A DNA stretch of 51,116 nt from Myxococcales bacterium (GTDB lineage Bacteria > Myxococcota_A > Bradymonadia > UBA7976 > UBA1532): positions 1 through 51,116 of the forward strand of contig JACKDL010000037.1 of the NCBI GenBank assembly GCA_020633555.1. The letters run 5' to 3'. Of this stretch, positions 25,009 through 33,621 are shown piece by piece. The first letter of the stretch is position 1. The number at the start of each line of letters is the position of its first letter. The notes below the pieces were generated by a model that worked only from the letters and a program-made list of their open reading frames with translations, had not been told where the DNA came from and ran no database searches. The position numbers and the translations under genes are program-made.

Positions 25009-26406
25009 ATGCTCCGCCTCCTGCCCGCCCTCATCCTCGCTCTGCAGATCGTGCCCGCGCTGACCGAGCCCGCGCTGGCCGACGCCGGCGCCCACGGACG
25101 CCTGGATCGGGCCCTGGGCGTGCCCGATGAGCTGCACTTCGAGCTCACCCACCGCACCCGCTTCGAACCGCAGCGCAACCCGCTCCACGCCGACGGCCCC
25201 GCCGCGACCGAGGGCGCGCTCTTCCTGAGAACCACGGCCCTCCTCAGCGCCGACTGGCGGTGGCTGGGGCTGACCTTCGAGGGCATCGACGCCCGCGCCC
25301 CCGTGGCCGATCCGGCGGTGGCGCTGTCGCCCAGCATGGTGAACCCCACCGACGTGCTGCAGGCCAACGCGCGCCTGGAAGCCAAGGGTCTGATGGGGCC
25401 GGGCAGCGCGCTCTGGGTGCACGCCGGCCGACTGACCCTGGACCTGGGCGGCCGCCGCCTGCTGGCCCGCAACCGGTTTCGCAACACCATCAACGCCTTC
25501 ACCGGGGTGGACGCTGGCCTGGAACACCCGGCTCTGGGGATCCTGCGGTTGGTGACCCTGGCGCCGGTGCGCCGGCTGCCGCGGGAACCCGAGGCGCTGC
25601 AGGCCAACGACGGCGAACCCGACGAGACTTCGTGGGGCGTCCTGCTGGCGGGCCTGCACTTCACCCGCCCCGACCTGCCCGGGGCGCTGCGGCTGGACGC
25701 GAGCCTCCTGGCGCTACACGAGCGCGACAGCGCCGATCGCCCCACCACCCGCGACCGGCGGCACGTCACGGCCAGCCTGCGCCTTTTCCGCGCGCCGGCC
25801 CCCGGGCGACTGGACGCCGAGGTCCAGGCCGTGGGTCAGTTCGGGCGTTCCCGGGCCACGAGCGCCGCGGAGGACACGCTGGATCTGGCCCACCGGGCCG
25901 GCTTCGTGCACCTGGCGGCGGGCTTTACGCTGCCCCACGTCACTCGCCCCCGGCTCGCGCTCATGTACGACCTGGCCAGCGGCGATGCGGATCCCAATGA
26001 CGGGATCAACGGCCGCTTCGACACCCTTTTCGGCGCCCGACGCTTCGAGCTCGGCCCCACGGGCACCTTCGGGCTGCTCGCCCGCAGCAACCTTGAGTCT
26101 GTGGCCGTCCGGGTGAGCGGCCGCCCCTTGCCCTCGCTGAGCGGCGACCTGACCTGGCGCCCCGCCTGGCTGGCCCAGGCGAAGGACGCGTGGACCAGCA
26201 CGGGGCTGCGCGACCCGTCCGGCCGGGCGGGCCGCTTCATCGGCCACCAGCTCGACAGCCGGGTGCGCTGGCAGCTCGTGCCGCGGACGGTTCGGCTCGA
26301 AGGGGGCGCCGCCTGGTTCTGGTTCGGCGCCTTCCCACAGCGGGTGGGACCCGAGCGCGCTGTGCTGGCCCAGTACGGCTACCTGCAGCTCGCTGTGAGG
26401 ATCTGA
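25009..26406 (+). CDS. Alginate-export-family outer-membrane barrel protein
   Basis: The 465-residue product has a signal peptide (cleavage after ALADA) and alternating amphipathic strands of a beta-barrel throughout. The segment FDTLFGARRFELGPTG, followed by LARSNL, matches the signature of the alginate_export porin family. It ends with an aromatic/hydrophobic strand (YLQLAVRI), as expected for insertion by the Bam machinery. The family forms anion-selective or substrate-specific pores; no polysaccharide biosynthesis genes are nearby, so the substrate is unknown. It is divergent from the SDR gene across 219 bases in which I see no gene. A hairpin with T run lies about 90 bases past the stop. 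Confidence 0.75.
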   Translation: MLRLLPALILALQIVPALTEPALADAGAHGRLDRALGVPDELHFELTHRTRFEPQRNPLHADGPAATEGALFLRTTALLSADWRWLGLTFEGIDARAPVADPAVALSPSMVNPTDVLQANARLEAKGLMGPGSALWVHAGRLTLDLGGRRLLARNRFRNTINAFTGVDAGLEHPALGILRLVTLAPVRRLPREPEALQANDGEPDETSWGVLLAGLHFTRPDLPGALRLDASLLALHERDSADRPTTRDRRHVTASLRLFRAPAPGRLDAEVQAVGQFGRSRATSAAEDTLDLAHRAGFVHLAAGFTLPHVTRPRLALMYDLASGDADPNDGINGRFDTLFGARRFELGPTGTFGLLARSNLESVAVRVSGRPLPSLSGDLTWRPAWLAQAKDAWTSTGLRDPSGRAGRFIGHQLDSRVRWQLVPRTVRLEGGAAWFWFGAFPQRVGPERAVLAQYGYLQLAVRI

Positions 26407-26496
26407 CCCCACCGCCGTGCCCCGGCGGCCCACCGGCCCCCTGGACCGCCCTGCAGTGCGCGGGTGACCGCTGCCGCGCCGAGTGGCACGCCAATT

Positions 26497-26518
26497 GCTG
26501 ACGGTCTGGTCAGCTTTT
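26497..26518 (+). terminator. Hairpin with T run between two envelope-protein genes
   Basis: GCTGAC, a 6-base loop and GTCAGC are followed directly by TTTT. It lies 90 bases past the porin stop and 15 bases before the GTG of the next gene. It is either a terminator for the porin or an attenuator of the next gene. Confidence 0.5.
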
Positions 26519-26532
26519 GAGAGGGGGTCACG

Positions 26533-27594
26533 GTGTACCGAGCGGTCGTGGTCGTGTTCCTTGTCATGCAGATCAGCCCTCGCCGCGCCATGGCCGAGGT
26601 GGACGCCCAGACGCTGCTGGGACGGCTGGGGGTGGTGGCTCGCATGCACCGCACACTGGACCGCTACCAACGCATGCGTGCCGCCCTGTACGCGACCGAC
26701 GACGACCTGCGGGTGGACGCCCTGACCATGGGCCTGCTGCACAGCCACGGTGGCGTGCGCGCGCGGCAGCGGCTGAACTTGAACCAGACGGGCCACGTGA
26801 TCGGCGTGGACCGCATCGCCGGGGACTGGGGCCTGGCGCTCTTTCGCAGCTCGGCCACCGACATGGCCTACACCGAAGACGAGCTGGGCGCGGTCATCGA
26901 TCGGCGCGGGGTGAAGTTCACGGTCATGGGCGGCCAGGCGTGGTACCGCGACCTCATCGCCGTCGCGGTGGGCCACATCGGCGACGCCAACCCCCAAGGT
27001 GACGGCCCACCGGTTGCGATCCCGGCGGATCTGGATCCCGCCACGTCGCCCCTGTTCCTGCGCGTCGACGTGCCCCGGTACGGCGCGTGGGGCCGCATGG
27101 ACCTGCTGGGCGCGCAGACCGTGGGCGACGCCGCCTTTGGCTTCGACAGCGGCCCGCTCTTCGAGCGCTGGGCGCTCGAACTCGACGGGCGCCGGTTCGG
27201 GAACGACGCCGCCTGGTGGACCCGCGCCCGTGGCGTTTGGCGTCCGCACCGCGTGGCACAGGTTACGGCGCTGGTGGGCATGGATGTGACCGACCGCGCC
27301 CTGAATCAAGCCGGCGCGGGCATGCGGCTGAGCCACCGGGTCGGGGTCATGATCGACGTCGAAGGCACGTTCGAGTTCGGGGCGGCCCGGATCCAGGCGG
27401 ACCTCGCAGATCCGACGCCGAGCTGGGAGCCCGCCTTCGGCACCCAGATCCACGTCTGGCTCAACCACGAGCACTTCTCGGCCGGCTTCGAGGTGGGGGG
27501 CGCCATCAACTGGCCGCACAGCGAGACGCTGAGCCCGGTGTACTCGGGCTCGAACTCAGCCTACCTGGGCGGGCACGTACGGATCGGGATCTGA
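26533..27594 (+). CDS. Predicted outer-membrane protein of unknown family
   Basis: GTG at 26533 follows a purine-rich GAGGGGG site. The 353-residue product has an N-terminal signal sequence (hydrophobic core VVVVFLVM, likely cut near AMA-EV). A helical segment (25-55) follows, then repeating strands with alternating hydrophobic residues (for example VGVMIDVEGTFEFGAARIQA, FSAGFEVGGAINW), ending in LGGHVRIGI. This fits a beta-barrel. No cysteines or enzyme motif are visible. It is adjacent to, and downstream of, the alginate-export-type porin, and convergent with the metalloprotease gene. Confidence 0.65.
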   Translation: MYRAVVVVFLVMQISPRRAMAEVDAQTLLGRLGVVARMHRTLDRYQRMRAALYATDDDLRVDALTMGLLHSHGGVRARQRLNLNQTGHVIGVDRIAGDWGLALFRSSATDMAYTEDELGAVIDRRGVKFTVMGGQAWYRDLIAVAVGHIGDANPQGDGPPVAIPADLDPATSPLFLRVDVPRYGAWGRMDLLGAQTVGDAAFGFDSGPLFERWALELDGRRFGNDAAWWTRARGVWRPHRVAQVTALVGMDVTDRALNQAGAGMRLSHRVGVMIDVEGTFEFGAARIQADLADPTPSWEPAFGTQIHVWLNHEHFSAGFEVGGAINWPHSETLSPVYSGSNSAYLGGHVRIGI

Positions 27595-27617
27595 GAGGGG
27601 CGGCGCTTGCCGGCGGC

Positions 27618-30600
27618 TCAGTACACCCGGCCGAAGATGGCGTAGGTGGCCTGCACCGTCTCGAGCAGGTCGATGTGGTTGCGCATGCGGAACCGGTCGG
27701 CGAAGTACCGACGGGCGAGCTGGTTGTCCAGGGCCGCGTCGTCGCCCTGGTAGCTGTACCACGCCGCCAGCGAGGCGTTGTAGGCGTCCGCCAGCGCCTG
27801 CCCCCGGCGCACGAGCTGCACCGCGCCCGTGTCATCCGGCCGCAGGAACTGGCAGTGCTCGCTGGGCACGAAGGGCGTCACGCAGGCGCCGCCGCTGCAG
27901 GTCTGACCCGCGGGACACTGCCCCAGCGGATTCTCGGCGCTGCAGGCGCCGCTGTCGCGGCAGATGCCCAGGGCCGGCACGCAGTTGCCGCGCCCGTCGC
28001 ACACGTCCCCGGCCGCGCAGACCGTGGGATCGTTGGTGCAGTCCTGCAGGCAGAAGAAGTCGTCCTCGTTGTCGCCGATGGGCTGGCAGTAGGTGCCGCC
28101 GAGGAAGCCCGTGTGCCCGGCGCAGTCGGCGTCCTCGTCGCAGGCGCCGCACAGCCCCGTGGCCCCGCCGCTGATCCCGCCGTCGCAGCGCGGCTGCACG
28201 GCGGCGTAGGTGACCCCGCTCTCGGGGTCGGTGAACTGCACGATCTCGCTGGTGTTCGGGTCGGCCTCCACCGCGTTGGGGCTGCCGGGCCGGAACACGT
28301 TGAGCTGATCGTTGAACCGCGTGCTGTACGAAGCCGTGGTGAACAAAAAGCCGTAGAACAGGATGTCGGTGGCCAGCGAGAAGGTGGGCTCGGACTCGAC
28401 AACCGGCTCCCAGGGGTACTCGACGCAGGCGCCGTCCACGCAGGTGGCGCCGGCGGCGCAGTCGCCCAGCGGGTTCTGGGGGCCACAGTCCCCCGCCAAC
28501 GCGGCACAGGCTGCAAGGGTGCCCGCCGGCGGCACGCAGTTGCCCCGCGGGTCGCACTCGGTGCCCGCCGGGCACAGGTCCGCCGAGTTGGTGCAGTCCT
28601 GCAGGCACACCCGGCTGCCGTCCTCCAGGGGCTGGCAGTAGGTGCCGTCCAGGAACCCGGTGTGGCCCGCGCAGTCGTTGTCGGCCTCGCAGGGGTTGCA
28701 CAGGCCGATGGGGCCCGCGGGCGGCCCGGCGCTGGGATCGAGCGCCACGGCCTCGCCCGTCTCGGCGTTGAAATAGCCGCCGGCCTGCGAGTCGTACAGG
28801 GGCGCCGCAGGGATGTGCTTCAGGCCGGTCGTCCAGGCGCCGCCCTCGCCCTGCACCGGCGCGCCGCGGGGCGCGAAGGCCGCGTAGTTCTTCGACAAGA
28901 CGTTGTTGCTCAGGCGCTCCAGCTCGTCGTCGAACCAATCGTAGAAGCTGATGGCGTAGGTGCCCGCGTCGCCCTCGACGCCCACCACGTACGCCTCGGG
29001 ATCCACCAGCGCCCACACCGCCGCCAGGGTGGCCCAGTAGTGCCCGGCCTCCTGCGGCTTGTACTCGAAATAGTAGCCGGCGTTCGGGTCGTAGGCGCTG
29101 AACCGGCGCCGCCCCTCGCCCGGCGCGATGCGCACCCGCCGGCTGCCGTCGGGGCAGTCGGGATCGATGTACTCGTCGCCCTGCAGCACGGGCTCGTCGC
29201 TGATGTGGATCAGGCGCCCGTCCTCGGTGTCGCAGAACTGCCCGTAGGGCGGCGTGGCCAGCACCTCGCCCAGCAGGCTGAACCCGGCGTTGATGGCCAG
29301 ATCGTAGGTGCGGTCGAACAGCGGATCGTCGCCGTAGGGCGCCACGTACCAGCTCTGGAAGATGTCGCTGAGCGGCAGGAACGTGCGGAAGAAGTAGGTG
29401 AACAGCGGGTCCCAGATGTCGAACCAGGGCCGGTCGCGGCGGAAGTTCACGAAGGGATACGTCGCCCGGTACTCCTCGATCTTGCTGCGGGCCAGCTCGA
29501 AGGGATCGGCCCCCTGATCCCAGGCGTGGCAGCTGATGAGACCGCCCTCCCACTCGTCGCTGCAGAACATGAAGGGCACGCGGATCGGCCGGTCCTCACC
29601 GCCCTTGGCCTCCAGGTAGTCCACGTAGTGCATGAACTCCCGGCCCCGCTCGGCGAAGTCCTCCAGCGTCGGGAAGGCCTGCGCCAGGGTGGTGTAGTGG
29701 AAGCGCTCCAGCAGGGTCACGCTGGGCAGGCCCGGGTCGTCGTAGGTGAAGCCCAGCTCGGTGCGGTCCATGAGCGCGCCGGCGGCGTTCAGGTTGCCCT
29801 TGCGCTTCTTGAAGACCTGAATGTAGCCGGGCAGCTTCGCCAGGCAGCCGGCCCCGTCGGGCTGGCTGTCGTAGCGGGCGCAGCGGCTGCCCTCGGCCCG
29901 GTACACGTCGCTGGTGTAGCCGAACACCATCGCCGCGTGGTCGTACTTGCCCACGCCCGCCAGGTCGTTGGCCCAACCGAAGCCGTAGTCCATGATCGAG
30001 CTGTACTGGAGCTGCTTCATCTGGCCGTCGATCTGCGCCTCGGTCTGGTTGCTCAGGCGGTAGATGTCGGCCAGCGTCTGCGCCTCGGTCAGGTTCTCCT
30101 CGCGCATGCGCCAGTACGCGTCCGGGTAGTTCAGGCTGTCGTAGCTGCCCTGGAAGTTGTGGCGCAGGCCCAGGGTGTGGCCCACCTCGTGCTCGGCCAC
30201 CGCGGCGAAGATCTCGGCGCGGATCTCGCGCCACACCTGCTCGTAATCGGTGCGCCCCTGGTAGGCGCGCACGATGCCCGCCAGATCGGGCTGCACCATG
30301 TCGGCCAGATCCGCGGTGCGGGCGATGGCCGCCTTGCGCTGGGCCATCAGCCGCTTCATGGCGATGGGGTTCAGCACCCTGGCGGGCTCCAGCCGCTCGC
30401 GCAGGTCGTCCGGCAGCGCGTCGAACTCGGCGCGGAAGGGCGCCGCCAGGGCGCGCTTCACCTCGTCGTGGGCCACCAGCGGCCCGTGACCGCTGGCGAT
30501 GGCGTGCTCGATGCGCTGCTCGAAGCGCTGGGCGTCGTAGGGCTTCAGGGTCTCGCGGCGGCTGTCGGGGCGGGCCGGGCGCCCCTCGCGGCGCAGGGGC

Positions 30601-32054
30601 CGGTCGATGGGCGTGCGCGCCAGGCGGGCGTCGGGCTCGGCGGGCGGGGCGGTGCCGTCCAGGCGGGCGCGCACCTCGTCGGCGTAGTGGCTGCCGAACA
30701 CCAGCGCGTCGAAGTCCAGCTCCTCGTTGTAGTAGCGGATCATGTCCACCGCGAAGCTGGCGTAGGTGCTGACGGCCGCGCCGTACACGTACGCCTTGCC
30801 GCTGATGGTCTCACCCGTCACCGGATCCGCCGCGCTGGGGCCGTAACCCAGCAGCCCGTAGATGGTCTCGGGATCCACCCAGTGCAGCGTGCTGTAGCGC
30901 AGATCGCCCATGCGCGGGCTGAAGCCCCGCTCGCCGCAGGCCGAGGGATCATCGTCGGCCACCGGGTTCATGCACAGCACGAAGGGATCGCCCACGTCGT
31001 CCCTACCCATGGCCGCCTGCAGACCCTGCTTCAGGCCGTCGTTCCACTGGGTGATGGTGTCGCGGGCGGCCTGCAGGAGCAGCGGATCGTCGGGGAAAGC
31101 CGGCGACAGGTAGTAGGGCACCGACTTCACCGTGCGCTCGGGCAGCGGGATGGGCGTGCCGTCCTCGGTGGCGCTGGCCTCGAAGATGTGGTGGCGGTTG
31201 ATGAGCAGCCGCCGCCCGGTGTCGGTGACGCCACGCTGCTCGTCGTAGGTGAAGAACTCGGTGCGGAAGTAGCCGAACCGGCTCATCAGGCGGTCGTCGT
31301 AGTGGAAGGCCTGGTAGGTGCTGGGCTTCACCCGGCTCAGGCTGGTGCGCACCTTGATCTCGGCGCTGGTGCAATCCTCGGCGGCCCAGCCGTACCAGCT
31401 GAAGACGCAGCCCCACAGGTCGGGCTCCACGAACACCTTCCCGGTGATGTCGAAGTAGTCCAGCTTGCCGTCCGCCGTGGTCTCGCGGTGCAGGGCGTCC
31501 TCGCCCCCCTGCTCCTCGGGCACGAAGTAGGCCAGGGCCACCTGCTGCTTCACCGGCGCGATGAAGTCGAAGTTGGTCACCAGGCTGGCCGACCAGTCCA
31601 CCCGCACGAAGTCGCGCTCGTGCCACAGGCGATCGCTGGTGTTCTCGCTGATGACGTTGCTCTGCTCGCCCGTGTTGGCGTTGTACTCCCGCAGGACGTC
31701 CACGTGGGCCTGAATGGGGTACGCCGCCACCGGGTTCTCGATGCCGTCGAAGGGCTGCTGTGTGCTGGGCGCCTCGGCCCCCGGCACCAGCGGGTAGCTG
31801 CGGTAGGCCACCAGGTAGTCTTCGTGGATGGCCCAGCGGATGCGCTCCATCCGCGAGGTCTCGCCCTCGAAGGTGAACGCGCTGGTGGGCGGCACGCCCA
31901 CCACCGTCTGCAGGAGGTACCACTCCCCCTCCAGGTCAGCCTTGCGGATCAGATTGCCCTGCGTCCGGTCGATGTCTTCGACGGTCTCGCTGCAGGCGGC
32001 GGCCCACAACCCCAGGGCGGCCCACAGCAGGCCACGCAGCACCCCTCGCACCAT
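27618..32054 (-). CDS. Giant metzincin-type zinc metalloprotease lipoprotein
   Basis: ATG at 32054 follows a GAGGGGG site and gives 1478 residues, starting with a signal peptide and lipobox (LWAAAC, Cys21). The catalytic site HEVGHTLGLRH (HExxHxxGxxH) is followed by the Met-turn SSIMDYGFG, as in the large zinc-dependent metalloproteases annotated with a met-zincin domain. The long N-terminal region (about 40-600) and the region after the active site carry the family's other domains. Near the C-terminus two related cysteine modules occur, each starting with a CxxC..DCAGHTGF motif and ending with CVP. The product should act on proteins or peptides at the cell surface. It stands alone, convergent with the outer-membrane protein gene. 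Confidence 0.85.
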   Translation of the reverse strand: MVRGVLRGLLWAALGLWAAACSETVEDIDRTQGNLIRKADLEGEWYLLQTVVGVPPTSAFTFEGETSRMERIRWAIHEDYLVAYRSYPLVPGAEAPSTQQPFDGIENPVAAYPIQAHVDVLREYNANTGEQSNVISENTSDRLWHERDFVRVDWSASLVTNFDFIAPVKQQVALAYFVPEEQGGEDALHRETTADGKLDYFDITGKVFVEPDLWGCVFSWYGWAAEDCTSAEIKVRTSLSRVKPSTYQAFHYDDRLMSRFGYFRTEFFTYDEQRGVTDTGRRLLINRHHIFEASATEDGTPIPLPERTVKSVPYYLSPAFPDDPLLLQAARDTITQWNDGLKQGLQAAMGRDDVGDPFVLCMNPVADDDPSACGERGFSPRMGDLRYSTLHWVDPETIYGLLGYGPSAADPVTGETISGKAYVYGAAVSTYASFAVDMIRYYNEELDFDALVFGSHYADEVRARLDGTAPPAEPDARLARTPIDRPLRREGRPARPDSRRETLKPYDAQRFEQRIEHAIASGHGPLVAHDEVKRALAAPFRAEFDALPDDLRERLEPARVLNPIAMKRLMAQRKAAIARTADLADMVQPDLAGIVRAYQGRTDYEQVWREIRAEIFAAVAEHEVGHTLGLRHNFQGSYDSLNYPDAYWRMREENLTEAQTLADIYRLSNQTEAQIDGQMKQLQYSSIMDYGFGWANDLAGVGKYDHAAMVFGYTSDVYRAEGSRCARYDSQPDGAGCLAKLPGYIQVFKKRKGNLNAAGALMDRTELGFTYDDPGLPSVTLLERFHYTTLAQAFPTLEDFAERGREFMHYVDYLEAKGGEDRPIRVPFMFCSDEWEGGLISCHAWDQGADPFELARSKIEEYRATYPFVNFRRDRPWFDIWDPLFTYFFRTFLPLSDIFQSWYVAPYGDDPLFDRTYDLAINAGFSLLGEVLATPPYGQFCDTEDGRLIHISDEPVLQGDEYIDPDCPDGSRRVRIAPGEGRRRFSAYDPNAGYYFEYKPQEAGHYWATLAAVWALVDPEAYVVGVEGDAGTYAISFYDWFDDELERLSNNVLSKNYAAFAPRGAPVQGEGGAWTTGLKHIPAAPLYDSQAGGYFNAETGEAVALDPSAGPPAGPIGLCNPCEADNDCAGHTGFLDGTYCQPLEDGSRVCLQDCTNSADLCPAGTECDPRGNCVPPAGTLAACAALAGDCGPQNPLGDCAAGATCVDGACVEYPWEPVVESEPTFSLATDILFYGFLFTTASYSTRFNDQLNVFRPGSPNAVEADPNTSEIVQFTDPESGVTYAAVQPRCDGGISGGATGLCGACDEDADCAGHTGFLGGTYCQPIGDNEDDFFCLQDCTNDPTVCAAGDVCDGRGNCVPALGICRDSGACSAENPLGQCPAGQTCSGGACVTPFVPSEHCQFLRPDDTGAVQLVRRGQALADAYNASLAAWYSYQGDDAALDNQLARRYFADRFRMRNHIDLLETVQATYAIFGRVY
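27876..28157 (-). repeat. Cysteine module, second copy (in the metalloprotease)
   Basis: This segment encodes CGACDEDADCAGHTGF, GTYCQP, CLQDCTN, GRGNCVP and then ENPLGQCPAGQTC. The same order and spacing occurs in the first copy at 28419-28702. The two copies flank a non-repeated stretch of roughly 85 residues. Confidence 0.75.
28419..28702 (-). repeat. Cysteine module, first copy (in the metalloprotease)
   Basis: This encodes CNPCEADNDCAGHTGF, GTYCQP, CLQDCTN, PRGNCVP and QNPLGDCAAGATC. It aligns block by block with the copy at 27876-28157, indicating an internal duplication. Confidence 0.75.
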
Positions 32055-32259
32055 GACTCGTTCCCCCTCGCGCCGGGGCAACGCGCCCCCCGAGGCGGGC
32101 AGCTTGGCACCGCGCCGACCCCCCCACAAGGCGCAGGCAGTCAGGTCAGCCCTGACCCCGCCTTCGTGGTCGTCTGACGGCGTGGCCGAAGCTCCGGCCG
32201 TGTCATCCCACCGCACCGCACGCGGGCCCGCTGTCCTGGGCCCCTCCAGCCTTCGCACC

Positions 32260-32469
32260 GACACCGGGGGCAACCCCCTGGACCCGGTGGCCCTGCTGGA
32301 GTGCCAGGTGGATCTGACCCACCGCATCGGCCTGGACGCGCTGCCGGAGGGCATCGAGACCCCCGGGCCGTTGGCCCTGGTCGAGCGCATCGGCGCGGCC
32401 TCGGGCCAGGGGTGCCTGCTCGGGCGCCCCTTGGGGGCCATCACCTTCGGGGGGCTGCAGCGGGCCTGA
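32260..32469 (+). pseudogene. C-terminal remnant of an EAL (c-di-GMP phosphodiesterase) domain
   Basis: About 69 codons encode the end of an EAL domain: DPVALLECQVDLTHRIGLD, then PEGIETPGPLALVERIG, then GQGCLLGRPL, matching the (A)EGIET and QGyllgrP blocks of the family. The upstream EAL, NxS and DDFG blocks are absent: 205 bases further up the divergent metalloprotease begins, and I see no gene in 32055-32259. The remnant cannot be an active phosphodiesterase. Its stop overlaps the ATG of the next gene, so it may still serve as a translated leader. The intact EAL protein at 36673-38337 has a different sequence here, so it is not a recent copy. Confidence 0.55.
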
Positions 32470-32882
32470 TGTTCATCTTCGTCTACGGCACCCTGATGCG
32501 GGGCGAGCACGCCGAGCACCACCTGGCGGACCTGCGCTGTGAGGGCCCGGCACGGACGGCGGCCGGCTATGTGCTCTATGGCCTGGGGTGGTACCCCGGC
32601 ATGGTCCACACGCCCGGCGACGGCGGGCAGGTTCAGGGCGAGCTCTACACCCTGCCTGAAGCGGGGCGGGCCGCCCGCCTGGCGGCCATGGACGACTATG
32701 AGGGCGTGCCCGACCCCTACCAGCGCGCCCAGGTCCCGTTGGCCGACGGCCGCACCGCCGTGGCCTGGCTGCTCGGCGCGGGCCATGCCCGTGGCCGGCC
32801 CCGGATCCCCGGCGGCGACTGGCGGGCGTGGCGGTTGGCGGGCAACGCACCGTCGCCGCACGAGAACAACGACGAAATGTAG
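32469..32882 (+). CDS. Gamma-glutamylcyclotransferase-like (AIG2 fold) protein
   Basis: The 137-residue product begins MFIFVYGTLMRGE, the YGTLM substrate-binding motif of the gamma-glutamylcyclotransferase/AIG2 family. GELYTLPEA and DDYEGVPDPYQRAQV are the other conserved blocks; the acidic residue in DDYEG is a candidate for the catalytic glutamate position. Members release 5-oxoproline from gamma-glutamyl substrates. The ATG overlaps the stop of the EAL remnant (TGATG), suggesting translational coupling to it. No separate ribosome site is seen. Confidence 0.8.
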   Translation: MFIFVYGTLMRGEHAEHHLADLRCEGPARTAAGYVLYGLGWYPGMVHTPGDGGQVQGELYTLPEAGRAARLAAMDDYEGVPDPYQRAQVPLADGRTAVAWLLGAGHARGRPRIPGGDWRAWRLAGNAPSPHENNDEM

Positions 32883-33014
32883 CTCCTTTTCAGGCACTTA
32901 CAGAGATTATCACGAATCCTTCACCGCCCGTGATGCCCCCCGGGACGCGCCGTGAGAGTCCCGTGACATTCGGTGCGCATGGTGGCCTCGTCGACGGATT
33001 CAAGGAGGCTCACC

Positions 33015-33605
33015 ATGCACCCACAGACCGACGCCGAAGCCCAGCTCGCCACCGCCATGACCCGCTACGCCGACGGCGACGCCGGCGCCTTCCAGCCCAT
33101 CTGGCGGGCCCTCGCGGGTCTGGTGCGCGCCCGCGGCATGCAGTGGCTCGGCGGCCGGGAGGCGGCGGCCGACGACCTGGTGCAGCAGACCTTCCTGAAG
33201 GTGCACCGCAACCGGCACCGCTACCAGCCCGGCGCCCCCGTGACGCCCTGGGTGATGACCATCGCCCGCAACCTGGCCACCGACATGCTGCGCAAGCAGG
33301 GCCGGCGCAAGGAGGCGCTCACGCCCGAGGGGCTGCTGCCCGAGGTGGCCCGGCCCGAGGCCGACACCTTCGAGACGCGGGCCACCGCCGAGTGGGTGCG
33401 CGACGCGCTGGCCCAGCTCCCGGAGGGGCAGCGGCAGGTGGTCGAGCTCCACAAGCTGCAAGGGCAGAGCTTCGATGAGGTGGCCCAGCGGCTGGGGATC
33501 CAGGCGGGGGCAGCGCGGGTCCGCGCCCACCGGGCCTACGCCCGCCTGCGCTCGCTCCTGACGGCCCCGGCGCCCCAGAGCGAGCCCACCGCCGCCGCCG
33601 CCTGA
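33015..33605 (+). CDS. ECF-type RNA polymerase sigma factor
   Basis: The 196-residue product has sigma region 2 (about 20-95: DDLVQQTFLKVHRNR, PWVMTIARNLATDMLRKQG) and region 4 (about 135-190: LAQLPEGQRQVVELHKLQG, SFDEVAQRLGI with helix-turn-helix, ARVRAHRAYARLR). There is no region 1.1 or 3, as in extracytoplasmic-function sigma factors. AAGGAGG is 6 bases before the ATG; the in-frame ATG at 32973 lacks such a site. No anti-sigma gene follows: the next gene is convergent phnX. The regulon and signal are unknown. The 132 bases upstream are locally A/T-richer but show no clear promoter. Confidence 0.9.
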   Translation: MHPQTDAEAQLATAMTRYADGDAGAFQPIWRALAGLVRARGMQWLGGREAAADDLVQQTFLKVHRNRHRYQPGAPVTPWVMTIARNLATDMLRKQGRRKEALTPEGLLPEVARPEADTFETRATAEWVRDALAQLPEGQRQVVELHKLQGQSFDEVAQRLGIQAGAARVRAHRAYARLRSLLTAPAPQSEPTAAAA

Positions 33606-33614
33606 GCGGCGGCG
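33593..33614. terminator. GC hairpin enclosing the stop codon of the ECF sigma gene
   Basis: CGCCGCCGC and GCGGCGGCG form a perfect 9-base-pair stem with loop CTGA, which carries the stop codon. It sits at the convergent junction with phnX. No T run follows, so it may block transcription from both sides rather than act as a classic intrinsic terminator. Confidence 0.4.
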
Positions 33615-33621
33615 CCCGCGC

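Noticed and set aside
25009..27594. An alginate production cluster
   Set aside because: Only the porin resembles this system; no glycosyltransferase, epimerase or lyase lies near it.
27087..32177. A 1696-codon plus-strand open frame opposite the metalloprotease
   Set aside because: Low-complexity Val/Ala/Gly/His/Arg composition without motifs; the minus strand encodes a lipobox and HExxHxxGxxH protein.
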